Shown one piece after another: positions 47,689 through 56,146 of a stretch of 64,000 nt of DNA. The translations under genes and the position numbers were made by a program. Where the stretch lies: assembly GCA_000155695.1 (NCBI GenBank), contig DS990592.1, positions 4,415,820 through 4,479,819 on the forward strand, given 5' to 3'. The stretch is from Verrucomicrobiia bacterium DG1235. GTDB taxonomy: Bacteria; Verrucomicrobiota; Verrucomicrobiia; Opitutales; Opitutaceae. A model generated the notes under the pieces. It was not told the origin of the DNA and searched no databases. It was given only the letters and a program-made list of their open reading frames with translations. Every line of letters starts with the position of its first letter. The stretch's first letter is position 1.

Positions 47689-47720
47689 AAACAACTAGGA
47701 GAGGAAGCTCCTAGTTGTTT
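47689..47720 (-). terminator. Hairpin terminator downstream of the haloperoxidase
   Basis: A 13-bp perfect stem (47689-47701 with 47708-47720) with loop AGGAAG lies 32 bp after the haloperoxidase stop. On the minus strand it ends in a T-rich stretch. Confidence 0.75.
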
Positions 47721-47751
47721 CGACTCAAGGGAAGGTTCTTTGAATAGAAAG

Positions 47752-49653
47752 CTAAATGCGCGCGGTGCCGCCTTCGAAGAGAGGAACGTCCATGTGGAAC
47801 GTTTCCGGGAAGGTGAGCTTTTGCTCCTTTAGGATTCCGAGGGCGATTTGTTCACCCATGAGGAGCGACTCCTTGTAGTCTGAGTAGTAATGAACTCCGG
47901 CCCAGTCGCGACCGATAGAGATATTGGCGGCGAGCTTGTTGAGTTCTCCTTCAACGGTGAGGGGGGCTTTTAGGTTCACTGCGGTGAGCTTCGAGCCGTT
48001 TGCATTCGCTTCGTAGGACTTGGTTCCAAGTTCTTGGCCGTGGTCGAAGAATGCTTTGAGAACGGTGACGCATGCTCCGGCGACGGTGGCGTGGCCAGCT
48101 CCGTAGCTTGGGTGCATAGGCGATCCTTCGGGGAAGGCCATTGGAAGAAGATAGGAATTGCTTCCGGCGCTCGCGTCCCCTTTGTGGGGACCGACGGGGT
48201 TGCGTGCGGCATTGTGGGCTTTGACGCGATCGAGTATGTCGGTTTGCTGCAGCTTGCCGATCAGAGCGTCGATTTCGGGCAGGTCGATTTTACCTGTCAT
48301 TTGCGCATGGATACGTCCAGCAAGAGCCTCCGGGCGGAGGCGGCGATGGAGGTTGAACTTTTGGAAGCGGACCGCTTTGAGGGCGCGGGTTGCGACTTCA
48401 CAGACCAGACTGAGGATCTGGGGGCCACCAAAGTGGGCGAAGCCCTGTTGTTTATCGTAAACGTCGTCGGTCTGGTAGGGGATGCCTGGATCGAAAGGTA
48501 TTCCCATGCCCAGCATAATGAGGCAGGCATTGAGATAGGCCTGGTAGAGGGCATCGTAGTGTACGTACGTGGCTAGGTCGCGCGGGGTGATGATGAAGCG
48601 ATAGTCGGGGGAGGTGAGGTAGGTTTCATATCCGCGGAAATCGGCGCCGTTTTGAGCGTCGAACCATGATTCCCATGTCGTGAGATAGTCGATACAAGGT
48701 GTGGCTGTTTTGACCATTTGGGAGAGTTTTTGGGCTCCGTAGGAGATTTCGCCTTTCTTGGGGCAACGATCTCTGCCGTTGGGGGAACCGTTAATTCCCT
48801 TGTTTCCGATGAGAAGGAATTGAGAGAGGTAGGGTCCGACTTCGTCGCCTTTTGCTAGGCCGCGAAAGAGGCGGTCGTTGATGCGCTTTGAGCCAAGTGT
48901 CTCGAGTATGGCGTTTGCTTCGTCAGGGTTGGCGTAGGTGTTCTCGCAGGAGGGTTCGGCTTCAGTCTGCTTTTCTAGCTCGGGGTCTCGAAACTGGGAG
49001 AAATGGGTATCGCGTAGGAGGGCTTGCAGGTAGACCTCGGCGATTTCGATAGTGAGCTCGTCGGAATCGAGTTTGGGAGCGGGCGGCATGGTGACCGCTT
49101 GAGCGTCTGGTCCTTCGAGGTCGAAGAGGTTTCCGGCGCCGGCGCTTTCCCACGCGCGCACTGTTGCAGTTTTGTATTCAAAAATTCCCTTTGTTGGGTC
49201 TTTTGGATCTGTTTTGTCACCATCGCAGACAGGAGGTTCGAATACGGCGGGGCCGTTTTGTCCTATGTCCGATTTCCAGATGAGCTTTCGTTCAGCGTCG
49301 GAGGTTTGGCAGTTGATGTCAGTCTGAGAAGGGCAGATCGGTTTGGAGCTAGGCGAGTCATCAACAGCGGGGCCTAGTGGTGTCTTTTCGAATTCTGGGG
49401 AGTCTCCGGTTTCGATTCCTTTGACGAATAGGGAGTAGTCGATTGGGTTGAGGGCGAGGCCGGTTTTGTAGTTGTGCGGCAAGCCTTTGGTGAAGTTGGC
49501 GGAGTGCGATGGCGTCCCCTTAAGCGGGGAGTCGCTCGGGTGGCGATAGGCTGTTTCTTCGCCGTTGGATTCGTGGCTGATCGTAGGGTAGGAAGCGGCG
49601 AGTGTGTTTGCCGCTGAGCGTGTTTCTAGAGCGAGTTGGGCACGTGTTTTCAT
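47752..49653 (-). CDS. Vanadium-dependent haloperoxidase (algal bromoperoxidase type)
   Basis: A 633-residue enzyme that would use vanadate and hydrogen peroxide to oxidise halides and halogenate organic compounds. The two signature regions are intact: MHPSYGAGHATVAGACVTVL, with His521 as acid-base residue, and SIGRDWAGVHYYSDYKESLL, with Arg and His588, the expected vanadate-coordinating histidine. Length and motifs resemble red/brown-algal bromoperoxidases rather than short bacterial phosphatases. No signal peptide or Tat motif is visible. It ends at a strong terminator and stands alone. Halide preference cannot be read from sequence. Confidence 0.9.
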   Translation of the reverse strand: MKTRAQLALETRSAANTLAASYPTISHESNGEETAYRHPSDSPLKGTPSHSANFTKGLPHNYKTGLALNPIDYSLFVKGIETGDSPEFEKTPLGPAVDDSPSSKPICPSQTDINCQTSDAERKLIWKSDIGQNGPAVFEPPVCDGDKTDPKDPTKGIFEYKTATVRAWESAGAGNLFDLEGPDAQAVTMPPAPKLDSDELTIEIAEVYLQALLRDTHFSQFRDPELEKQTEAEPSCENTYANPDEANAILETLGSKRINDRLFRGLAKGDEVGPYLSQFLLIGNKGINGSPNGRDRCPKKGEISYGAQKLSQMVKTATPCIDYLTTWESWFDAQNGADFRGYETYLTSPDYRFIITPRDLATYVHYDALYQAYLNACLIMLGMGIPFDPGIPYQTDDVYDKQQGFAHFGGPQILSLVCEVATRALKAVRFQKFNLHRRLRPEALAGRIHAQMTGKIDLPEIDALIGKLQQTDILDRVKAHNAARNPVGPHKGDASAGSNSYLLPMAFPEGSPMHPSYGAGHATVAGACVTVLKAFFDHGQELGTKSYEANANGSKLTAVNLKAPLTVEGELNKLAANISIGRDWAGVHYYSDYKESLLMGEQIALGILKEQKLTFPETFHMDVPLFEGGTARI

Positions 49654-49831
49654 GATTGGTTCTTGAGTGTTTTCTGTGGAGCGGATCTGTGCCGAAAAGG
49701 CGCGGCGTCGTATAGTGGAGAACGCAGGTTAATTGTATTCCTTACATGGATTTTGAAGTTTTGGTGGAGGAGTTGAGTGTGGATTGGTTTTCTTGCTCGT
49801 TTTTGGGAGGGATGGGGTTTGGACTGCTTGG

Positions 49832-50896
49832 ATGGCTTTGTTGGTCTTTTTCTTGGTTCTCGCTCTTGGGTTTTCGTTTCTTTGTTCGATTCTGGAGGCT
49901 AGTCTCCTGTCGATGCCTCCGTCTTTCGTGAAGACAGAGGAAGCAAAGGGCACGAAGAGTGGGAAGCGGCTTGCCGGGTTGAAGAAGAACATCGATCGGC
50001 CTTTGTCGGCGATTCTATCGCTGAATACGATCGCTCACACGGTGGGAGCGGCGGGGGTGGGCGCTCAGGCGGCTGCGGTTTTCGGGGAAGGGTATTTCGG
50101 GCTGATTTCGGCTGTCCTGACCTTGTTGATTCTGTTCGTCTCAGAGATTATTCCGAAGACCTTAGGGGCGATCTATTGGAGGCAGTTGGCTGGATTCACC
50201 GCTATCTCGTGCAAGGCGATCATCGTTGGTCTATTGCCGCTTGTCTGGATATCTGAGAAACTGACGGTGCTCGTTCAGCCGAAGGGCAAGAGGGATGAGC
50301 TTGTAAGCCGGGACGAGCTTGTGGCCCTTGCTCAGCTGGGGCTAAGCGAGGGCGTGATTGCGGAGAGCGAAAGCAAGATCATCCGGAACTTGATTCGGTT
50401 TCGCAAGATATGTATCGAGGATATCATGACGCCGCGGATTGTTGTCGGAAAGCTATCTGAAAACCTGACCTGTGGTGCAGCTATCAAGGAAATGCCAACG
50501 GAGCTTTTTTCACGCATACCTGTATTTGCCGACGACCCGGAGCACATAAGCGGCTATGTATTGAAACAGCAAATACTGGAGGAAGTCGCCTTGGATAGGC
50601 ATTCTTGTTCTCTGGCGGATATCAAGAGGCCGATCCGAATGGTTTCGGAAAACGATTCGCTCTCCGATTTGTTCCGAGATCTTTTTTATCACAAGGAGCA
50701 GATCGCTTTGGTCGTCGACGAGTATGGCGGCATGTCTGGAGTGGTGACGAACGAGGATCTTATTGAGACCCTGCTTGGCTTGGAGATCGTTGACGAGTCC
50801 GATCAGGAAGAGGACATGCGGGAGCTGGCGCGCCGCAGATGGAAGGAGCGGGCGAAGAAGATGGGGATCAAGCTGACTGATCCTTCGGCTGAGTAG
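49832..50896 (+). CDS. CNNM/CorC-type membrane protein with CBS pair
   Basis: A 354-residue inner-membrane protein of the HlyC/CorC (CNNM) family, linked in other bacteria to Mg2+ or other divalent-cation efflux. The DUF21/CNNM domain spans residues ~1-165 (LCSILEASLLSMPPSFV, LSLNTIAHTVGAAGVGAQA, FVSEIIPKTLGAIYW). The CBS pair (~195-325) contains EDIMTPRIVVGKL and QIALVVDEYGGMSGVVTNEDL. The extended C-terminal CorC_HlyC domain is missing; a short basic tail follows. ATG 49832 is chosen; an in-frame start at 49784 adds 16 residues. Confidence 0.9.
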   Translation: MALLVFFLVLALGFSFLCSILEASLLSMPPSFVKTEEAKGTKSGKRLAGLKKNIDRPLSAILSLNTIAHTVGAAGVGAQAAAVFGEGYFGLISAVLTLLILFVSEIIPKTLGAIYWRQLAGFTAISCKAIIVGLLPLVWISEKLTVLVQPKGKRDELVSRDELVALAQLGLSEGVIAESESKIIRNLIRFRKICIEDIMTPRIVVGKLSENLTCGAAIKEMPTELFSRIPVFADDPEHISGYVLKQQILEEVALDRHSCSLADIKRPIRMVSENDSLSDLFRDLFYHKEQIALVVDEYGGMSGVVTNEDLIETLLGLEIVDESDQEEDMRELARRRWKERAKKMGIKLTDPSAE

Positions 50897-51210
50897 CTGG
50901 CTTAGCCTTTATCTGATAAGTAGGGGTTTTTGTCGGATACTCTAGTGCGATAGTCGAACAAGTTGTTTCAGCCGCTCCACCCCAGCTGTCACCGAGTATG
51001 CTATTGATTTTGAAGCGTCGTGACGCTGTCGGGTTAGCAACTCTGTTTAAGTCAAGAGTGTTCGTTGGCATTTGGAGAAGTCAAAGTGGAAGAGGTGCGT
51101 CGGGTTGGATTTGTATAGGATTTGGGTTCGTTATATAAAGCTAGGATTTGATTTATTCCTTCAAACGTAGTCTTTTGTTTCAGGATTGTTAACCCTCAAT
51201 TTCCTCTTGT
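50897..51210 (+). other. Intergenic, nothing recognised
   Basis: No gene on either strand. AT-rich near 51120-51180, probably the old promoter of the following pseudogene. Confidence 0.4.
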
Positions 51211-51911
51211 ATGAAAAAAGCATATATCGTCTTGACGGTGGTTTTGCTCGCTGCTTTCTTATGGTCTTTTCTGGTGAGCCAAAGAGACGAAACGCTAGCT
51301 GCGGTTGCGGAACCGACTAGCTCCGAAGTGTCGAGTTTGTTCGGGGCCGAGGCAGGTGGTTCGATCGGATGCGAGTTTAGAGAATGCTCCGAACCCAGCA
51401 GAGGCGGACTGTGAGCCGGAAGAAGCCGCGGAGCTATCGTCATCTGTAGAGGCTCGGGAAGGGGCTGAAGAATTTTTGCTTACGAAAGACGAAATAATGC
51501 GGCGATTTAGAGAGCTTGAGGCAGAAAAGGAAAATAATTCGCACTATATTATAGATAGTAGTATTTTGAACGCGAAGCAGGCTCTGCTTGATAGGGAAGA
51601 AGATCCAGAGGAACTCTATGATTTTCTAGACGAAGACGCATCGCCGCTTCTGTATTTATAGCGGGTAATTTTATGGCGGAAGAAGGGAGTCTTCAGGAAG
51701 CGATTGATTTTTATCTGACCGGTTTGGAGGGCGATAAATATATGTCAGATAACACGAGGCAGCGGCATTCTATTATCGCCAAGCAGTCGAGGTGCATCCC
51801 GACGTCGCTGATTGGCGAATTGGTCTCGCTAAAACGCTGTTGAATTCAGGTGGGTACGAAGAGGCGATCGAAGTGATGGAGGAAATAAAGAAGATGCCTC
51901 CGCGGGGGTGA
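51211..51911 (+). pseudogene. Frameshifted TPR-repeat protein gene
   Basis: The start is intact: MKKAYIVLTVVLLAAFLWSF, an anchor helix. The protein then continues in another frame (EFLLTKDEIMRRFRELEAEK ... NAKQALLDREEDPEELYDFL ... SPLLYL to the TAG at 51659-51661), returns to the first frame (AGNFMAEEGSLQEAIDFYLTGLEG), and shifts again near 51756 to EAAAFYYRQAVEVHPDVADW ... LNSGGYEEAIEVMEEIKK, ending at TGA 51911. The two last blocks are tetratricopeptide repeats (LQEAIDFYLTGLEG and FYYRQAVEVHPD). Three frame changes suggest decay; sequencing error is an alternative. Confidence 0.75.
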
Positions 51912-51933
51912 AGTCTAGCTGCTCGTCGTTTCT

Positions 51934-52983
51934 TTATCTTTCGGGTAGTGATAACTGGAGCGTTTCGCCTTCATCGATGCCGAGGGAATCGGCTGCATTG
52001 GCGAAGTTGCGCGAAAGTAAGTAGTAACCGTCGGCAGTTTGAAAGAGAACCCATTTGCCGACTTCAACGTCGCCGTAGGTCGTTCCTATCAGGCAAGCGT
52101 ACGTTTGGCTTTGGTAAGTGATGGTTATGGTATCACCGAGTTTTGCGTCGATGGCTTCGAGATCGCTTTTGACAAGATCTAGACGGAGGTTGCCGTAGGT
52201 CTTGTCGACTTCTTTTACGGGTACTTGGAGGGATTGGTCGACTAGCTGGGTGTTGGAGTTTTGAGGAGACATTTCTATGGTGCAATCTCGGTTGAACTCA
52301 ATCTCTCTACCGGCGATCCATTGCTCGAGGGCGCTATTAGCTTCGTAGCGTTCCTTTGGGTTGATATTGACGTGTCCGTCTCGGTCGACTCGCCACAGAG
52401 CGACCTGAGTCCCGAGCTTTTGGGCCTTTTGCTGGTAGTTGGCGGGTCCGTCGATCTCGCTGCGATTGCTCAGGAAGAGCAGGGGAATTCGCGGATGGTG
52501 GGTGAGATCCAATGGATTTTTTTGTTCCCGTATTTGGAGAGCTGCTCCGGCGCCTAATGCTCCATCGAAGCGGGTTTGATCTTGCTCGGCTATGAGAGTG
52601 ACAACCATGCCTCCCATAGAACCTCCGTGTAGAATGGTTATCGACGGGTTGCCGTATTCTTCGACGAGCCAATCGTAGAGCAGCTCGAGGTCGGTGATGG
52701 CATCTCGTACGATGATACCGTTGCGGCGGTAGCTGGTGCTGGCGACCATCCACCCGGCCTCCAGAAAGGGCGCTAGATCAGGATCGCTCTCTTCTAGGGC
52801 GTCGACCAGGGGGCTATCTTCGGGAACGTAGCCATGGGCGATAATTATCAGTTTCTGATTCCACCGATCAGGATCGACGAGAGCGGATACTGTGGCGCCT
52901 TCGATGGTGGTTTGACGTTGCTCGACGGATCCCCGGGCGTACGTGGCGAGGCTAAGGAGAAAGAATAGGAGGAACAGGCGCAT
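51934..52983 (-). CDS. Secreted alpha/beta hydrolase fused to a SAM hydroxide adenosyltransferase C-terminal-like domain
   Basis: A 349-residue exported protein (signal peptide MRLFLLFFLLSLATYARG). Residues ~35-235 form an alpha/beta hydrolase: LIIIAHGYVPE, nucleophile elbow TILHGGSMGGMVVTL with Ser122, and His204 in RVDRDGHVN. Residues ~255-347 look like the beta-barrel C-terminal domain of SAM hydroxide adenosyltransferases (DUF62/chlorinase-fluorinase family): VDKTYGNLRLDL resembles VDRFGNLITNI, and TTYGDVEVGKWVLFQTADGY with NAADSLGIDEGETL resembles the YSDVPVGE...NSSG...GSAAERLGL block. The N-terminal catalytic SAM domain is absent. The combination suggests substrate binding rather than SAM chemistry. 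Confidence 0.78.
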   Translation of the reverse strand: MRLFLLFFLLSLATYARGSVEQRQTTIEGATVSALVDPDRWNQKLIIIAHGYVPEDSPLVDALEESDPDLAPFLEAGWMVASTSYRRNGIIVRDAITDLELLYDWLVEEYGNPSITILHGGSMGGMVVTLIAEQDQTRFDGALGAGAALQIREQKNPLDLTHHPRIPLLFLSNRSEIDGPANYQQKAQKLGTQVALWRVDRDGHVNINPKERYEANSALEQWIAGREIEFNRDCTIEMSPQNSNTQLVDQSLQVPVKEVDKTYGNLRLDLVKSDLEAIDAKLGDTITITYQSQTYACLIGTTYGDVEVGKWVLFQTADGYYLLSRNFANAADSLGIDEGETLQLSLPER

Positions 52984-53483
52984 GAATGGTAATATACAGC
53001 GAGGCGTCTTTTATGCACGCTCGTTTTTGTAGTTGCAGCGGAAAGCTTGAGTTTGAATCGATAGAGACAAGAGGTGGCGGGGAAGTGAGCATTTTGCGGG
53101 GAGATGCTAATTCTGTTCGGGGTTCGCGTCCGCTTCGTCTCGACTTGAGCTTATTCGGATTGCGACTGTTGATTTAGGAAATGCTTTATTGAGGTGCGAT
53201 GGGTTTTTAGCGATCTTAGCTGGATCCGAAAATGGTTGTAATAAATGTAATCGATATCGTGTTACTAGCTTTGGCTGTCTTTATTCGTTTGGAGCCAGAG
53301 GAGCTTGTGAAGTTGGAGAATTCGAAATTTGAGTACCGTCCCAGTTCAGGTGCTTTCGATTTCTAGGTCCTGAATTTCTAGGCTTTTTCCGCTTTCATTA
53401 AATTTTTCAGGATTGCCCTTTTGCGGCGGATTGAGCGATTGTTCTGCTTCTGATCACCCTCTTAAAGCCAATTACTACTTGTC
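52984..53483 (+). other. Intergenic of 500 bp with a possible 44-aa frame
   Basis: Apart from a short frame at 53232-53366 (+) reading MVVINVIDIVLLALAVFIRL and ending SGAFDF, which could be a small membrane peptide or a gene scrap, nothing coding is evident. Another frame at 52986-53177 looks accidental. Confidence 0.35.
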
Positions 53484-54347
53484 ATGTTTGAAAGTTTATC
53501 ACGGAGCTGGGAATTCGCAAAATTGAGCTATGGGCTTATGTGGGAGAATAAGCACCTGATCCTGTTTCCAGTTATATCAACTGTTTCGGCCGCACTCGTC
53601 TTTGCTAGCTTTGCCTTGCCGCTTTGGCAGTCGGGGCAGATAGAGGAATGGCAGGCGTTTATGGATGGAGATCCTGCGGCGCGAGAGGACTCGGCCTTTT
53701 ACTTGGTGGCGTTCGCGTTCTATTTCTGCAATTATTTCGTGATCTTGTTTTTTAATACAGCTCTAGTCGCTTGCGCCTTGAAAATTATAAATGGGGACGC
53801 AGCGCCGGTATCTTATGGCTTGTCTTTTGCCGTGAAGCGTTTGCCGCAAATTCTAAGCTGGGCGCTCTTGTCTGCTGTCGTGGGCGTGATCCTAAAGATG
53901 ATTGAGCGAATGAACGAAAAGGTCGGCGTGTTCATTTCGTCAATTCTCGGTCTCGCCTGGACTGCCTTGGCCTATTTCGTCGTGCCGGTCATTGTTGTCG
54001 ATGGAGAGGGCGCGGTAGGCGCGATCAAGAAGTCGACGAAGATTCTCAAGGAGAACTGGGGGACTGCCTTGAGTGGTAACTTCTCGCTAGGCCTGATCGG
54101 CTTTTTGATTATGTTGCCTGTTTTTCTTATTCTCTTTTTGGTGCTCTCCTCAGTTGCAGGAACCTTTTCGTCGTTTGGTCTTACGGCAGTGATCGGCGTG
54201 GGCATTCTGGCAATTGTGTTGATTTCAGCCTTCATTTCTGCGGCGGACTCGGTGTTCAAAGCCTACCTCTATGCCTACGCTACAGGTAAGACGATTCCAA
54301 GAAATGTGGATACATCGTCCTTTGATTCTGCATTTGTTCAGAAATAG
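53484..54347 (+). CDS. DUF6159-type membrane protein
   Basis: A 287-residue inner-membrane protein with about six helices. SWEFAKLSYGLMWENKHLILFP at the start, NTALVACALKIINGDAAPVSYG, VVPVIVVDGEGAVGAIKKST and SAADSVFKAYLYAYATGK are features of the DUF6159 family, whose function is unknown. It is followed 127 bp later by a hairpin (54475-54512) that may end transcription. No functional neighbour is evident. Confidence 0.82.
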   Translation: MFESLSRSWEFAKLSYGLMWENKHLILFPVISTVSAALVFASFALPLWQSGQIEEWQAFMDGDPAAREDSAFYLVAFAFYFCNYFVILFFNTALVACALKIINGDAAPVSYGLSFAVKRLPQILSWALLSAVVGVILKMIERMNEKVGVFISSILGLAWTALAYFVVPVIVVDGEGAVGAIKKSTKILKENWGTALSGNFSLGLIGFLIMLPVFLILFLVLSSVAGTFSSFGLTAVIGVGILAIVLISAFISAADSVFKAYLYAYATGKTIPRNVDTSSFDSAFVQK

Positions 54348-54812
54348 CGCGATCGAAGCTTTATTAAGTGCGGGCTCGTTTGGGCCTTCGTTGGAATATC
54401 GGTAACATCATCTGCATGAAGCGGAGGAAGAGTGTTAGCGGGATCCTTGAGCGCGGCTTCGCCGTATTTGAACAGTCACGTTGGGAGGGCAACCTTAACC
54501 TCAAAACGTGACGATTTTAGAAAGGCCAACGGGTAAGGAAGTCTGCCTCCGGGGGCAGTCGCGAGGTACTGTCGGCTGTTCGACAAGGGGCAGGTTTTCT
54601 TGAGTTCTAGTGTGGTTTGTTTGTTGGGATTGTTTAGTACTGGTTCTCGATATTCATAGAGCTGCTTTCAGCTCTGGTGGAGTGGGAGCGCCTCATCGGA
54701 GGATAGGTGGGAATGGGGCTCGGGTGTTGGCGTCTGGGGAGTCTGATTTGAAGTATTTCAGTTTTGGCAGGTTCAGCGAATTCATGTTGAGGGCGGGGCC
54801 GTTTATGCGGAT
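54348..54812 (+). other. Intergenic with a hairpin
   Basis: No convincing gene. A stem GTCACGTT (54475-54482) with AACGTGAC (54505-54512) encloses a 22-base loop and is followed by GATTTTAG, possibly a terminator or a structured leader. Confidence 0.4.
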
Positions 54813-55307
54813 ATGTTTTCATTGGTTCGTGATTTTGGCTTTCAGATTCTGGCGGTTTCTAGCGTCGCATTCGTCTCGCTTGTTTCGGGGCGAAGCGAAA
54901 TCCTAAGCTTAGACTATTTACCGCCGGCTCACGCGGCTCAGGTGGATGATCTGATGCCGGGAGCTAGAGTCATCGATGGAGGTATCCGTTTTTTGGAGAT
55001 AGAAGCCGGCGAGGGGCCTTCGATATGCGAGGGAGATAAAGTGGAGGCGATTTACACGGGAAAGCTGCTGGATGGGACGGTCTTCAATCGTAAGGCGGGA
55101 CAGTTTCACACCTATCGTTTCGAGGTGGGGGCGGATCCTCGGGAGGTTATCATGGGTTGGGAATTGTCTTTGCCGTTGATGCAGAAAGGTGGGCGTTACT
55201 CGATAGCGATCCCGTCGCAGTTTGCCTACCGAGAGAAGGGGCGCAGCGGGCAGGTGCCTCCGTTTTCGACGGTGATCTTCGAGATTGAGATACTAAACGT
55301 CGAGTAG
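54813..55307 (+). CDS. FKBP-type peptidyl-prolyl isomerase, exported
   Basis: A 164-residue folding catalyst. The N-terminal hydrophobic segment (FQILAVSSVAFVSLVSG) is a probable signal peptide. The FKBP domain (~60-162) shows GDKVEAIYTGKLLDGTVFNR, EVIMGWELSLPLMQKGGRYS, IPSQFAYREKG and VPPFSTVIFEIEIL. The usual active-site VI.GW is present (EVIMGWE). Probably periplasmic, helping secreted proteins to fold. Confidence 0.92.
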   Translation: MFSLVRDFGFQILAVSSVAFVSLVSGRSEILSLDYLPPAHAAQVDDLMPGARVIDGGIRFLEIEAGEGPSICEGDKVEAIYTGKLLDGTVFNRKAGQFHTYRFEVGADPREVIMGWELSLPLMQKGGRYSIAIPSQFAYREKGRSGQVPPFSTVIFEIEILNVE

Positions 55308-55675
55308 GCAATGGTCTCTTCTGCCATTTCCTCTTAAGTAGAGCAAGGCTTCGAGCTTGAGCACTGCGAGTGTCGCATTTTTAATATATTTTTATATCTA
55401 AAAGAGGCGAATAATCGCTCTTAACAAGTCGCAAGATGAATAGCAATAGCTGTTTTGTATAATGTGAAAATTTCAATGACAGAACACTAGTGTTTTCCGC
55501 AATGTGACGGGACCTGTCTTTTATCGTGTGAGACTGCTTAATCCATTTCATAGTCTTGGACATATGTGTCACCGATTTTTCCGGTCCGCACGATTGCTTT
55601 AGCTAATCCAAAGGTTGGGTGCGAGGAGTGTGAAATACAAGGTGTTGCTCGATGCTACTTAGCTATAGCCTTTGT
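55308..55675 (+). other. Intergenic, nothing recognised
   Basis: AT-rich from 55380 to 55480. No gene, tRNA or clear terminator seen between the FKBP and LuxR-type genes, which converge here. Confidence 0.4.
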
Positions 55676-56095
55676 CTAGCTAGAGAAAAGAAGTTCGTTG
55701 TAAGAGTGTACTTCCAGTTTTTTGTAGATGTTTTCGACGTGCTTCTCGACGGTGCGTTGGCTGATGCCGAGATCCGCGGCGATTTCGGGAAGAGTGAGGC
55801 CAGCGAGGAGTAGCTCGTAGATTTCTGTTTCGCGTTTAGAGAGGGCGGGGTACTGGGGTAGGTTCTGTGACGGCATCTTTCGCCAAATGACGAGGTGTTT
55901 TGTATTATTAAGCTGAATGTCTTTGTCTTTTCCGGTTAGGTAGGACTCAAGTTGTTGGCGGGTGATGCGGTCGTGTCCAAGTTCGATACGGGCGGGATTG
56001 CTTGAACGCGGTACGGACCCTTCGCTTATACCCAGAAGGGGCGGGAGGCGAGCGTGGTGTCTGCAAAAAGCCAGGTCCGTACCCCCTTTCTGCAT
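55676..56095 (-). CDS. LuxR-type HTH regulator, probably N-terminally truncated
   Basis: A 139-residue protein whose C-terminal 60 residues form a GerE/LuxR helix-turn-helix: ALSKRETEIYELLLAGLTLPE, IAADLGISQRTVEKHVENIY, KKLEVHSYNELLF. The first ~80 residues match no receiver or ligand domain. Their coding sequence holds an inverted pair of the GGTACGGACC element (56010-56019, 56074-56083), suggesting the original N terminus was replaced or deleted. Whether it is still expressed is uncertain. Confidence 0.65.
   Translation of the reverse strand: MQKGGTDLAFCRHHARLPPLLGISEGSVPRSSNPARIELGHDRITRQQLESYLTGKDKDIQLNNTKHLVIWRKMPSQNLPQYPALSKRETEIYELLLAGLTLPEIAADLGISQRTVEKHVENIYKKLEVHSYNELLFSS
56010..56083. 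repeat. Inverted pair of GGTCCGTACC elements
   Basis: GGTACGGACC at 56010-56019 and its exact complement GGTCCGTACC at 56074-56083 face each other across 54 bases inside the 5' end of the LuxR-type gene. The same 10-mer occurs at 59976-59985 and 61315-61324. Confidence 0.6.
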
Positions 56096-56146
56096 TCAGC
56101 TTTTAATGTCTCTCCTCTTTGTCGTTGTTGTATGTTTTTACGATAA

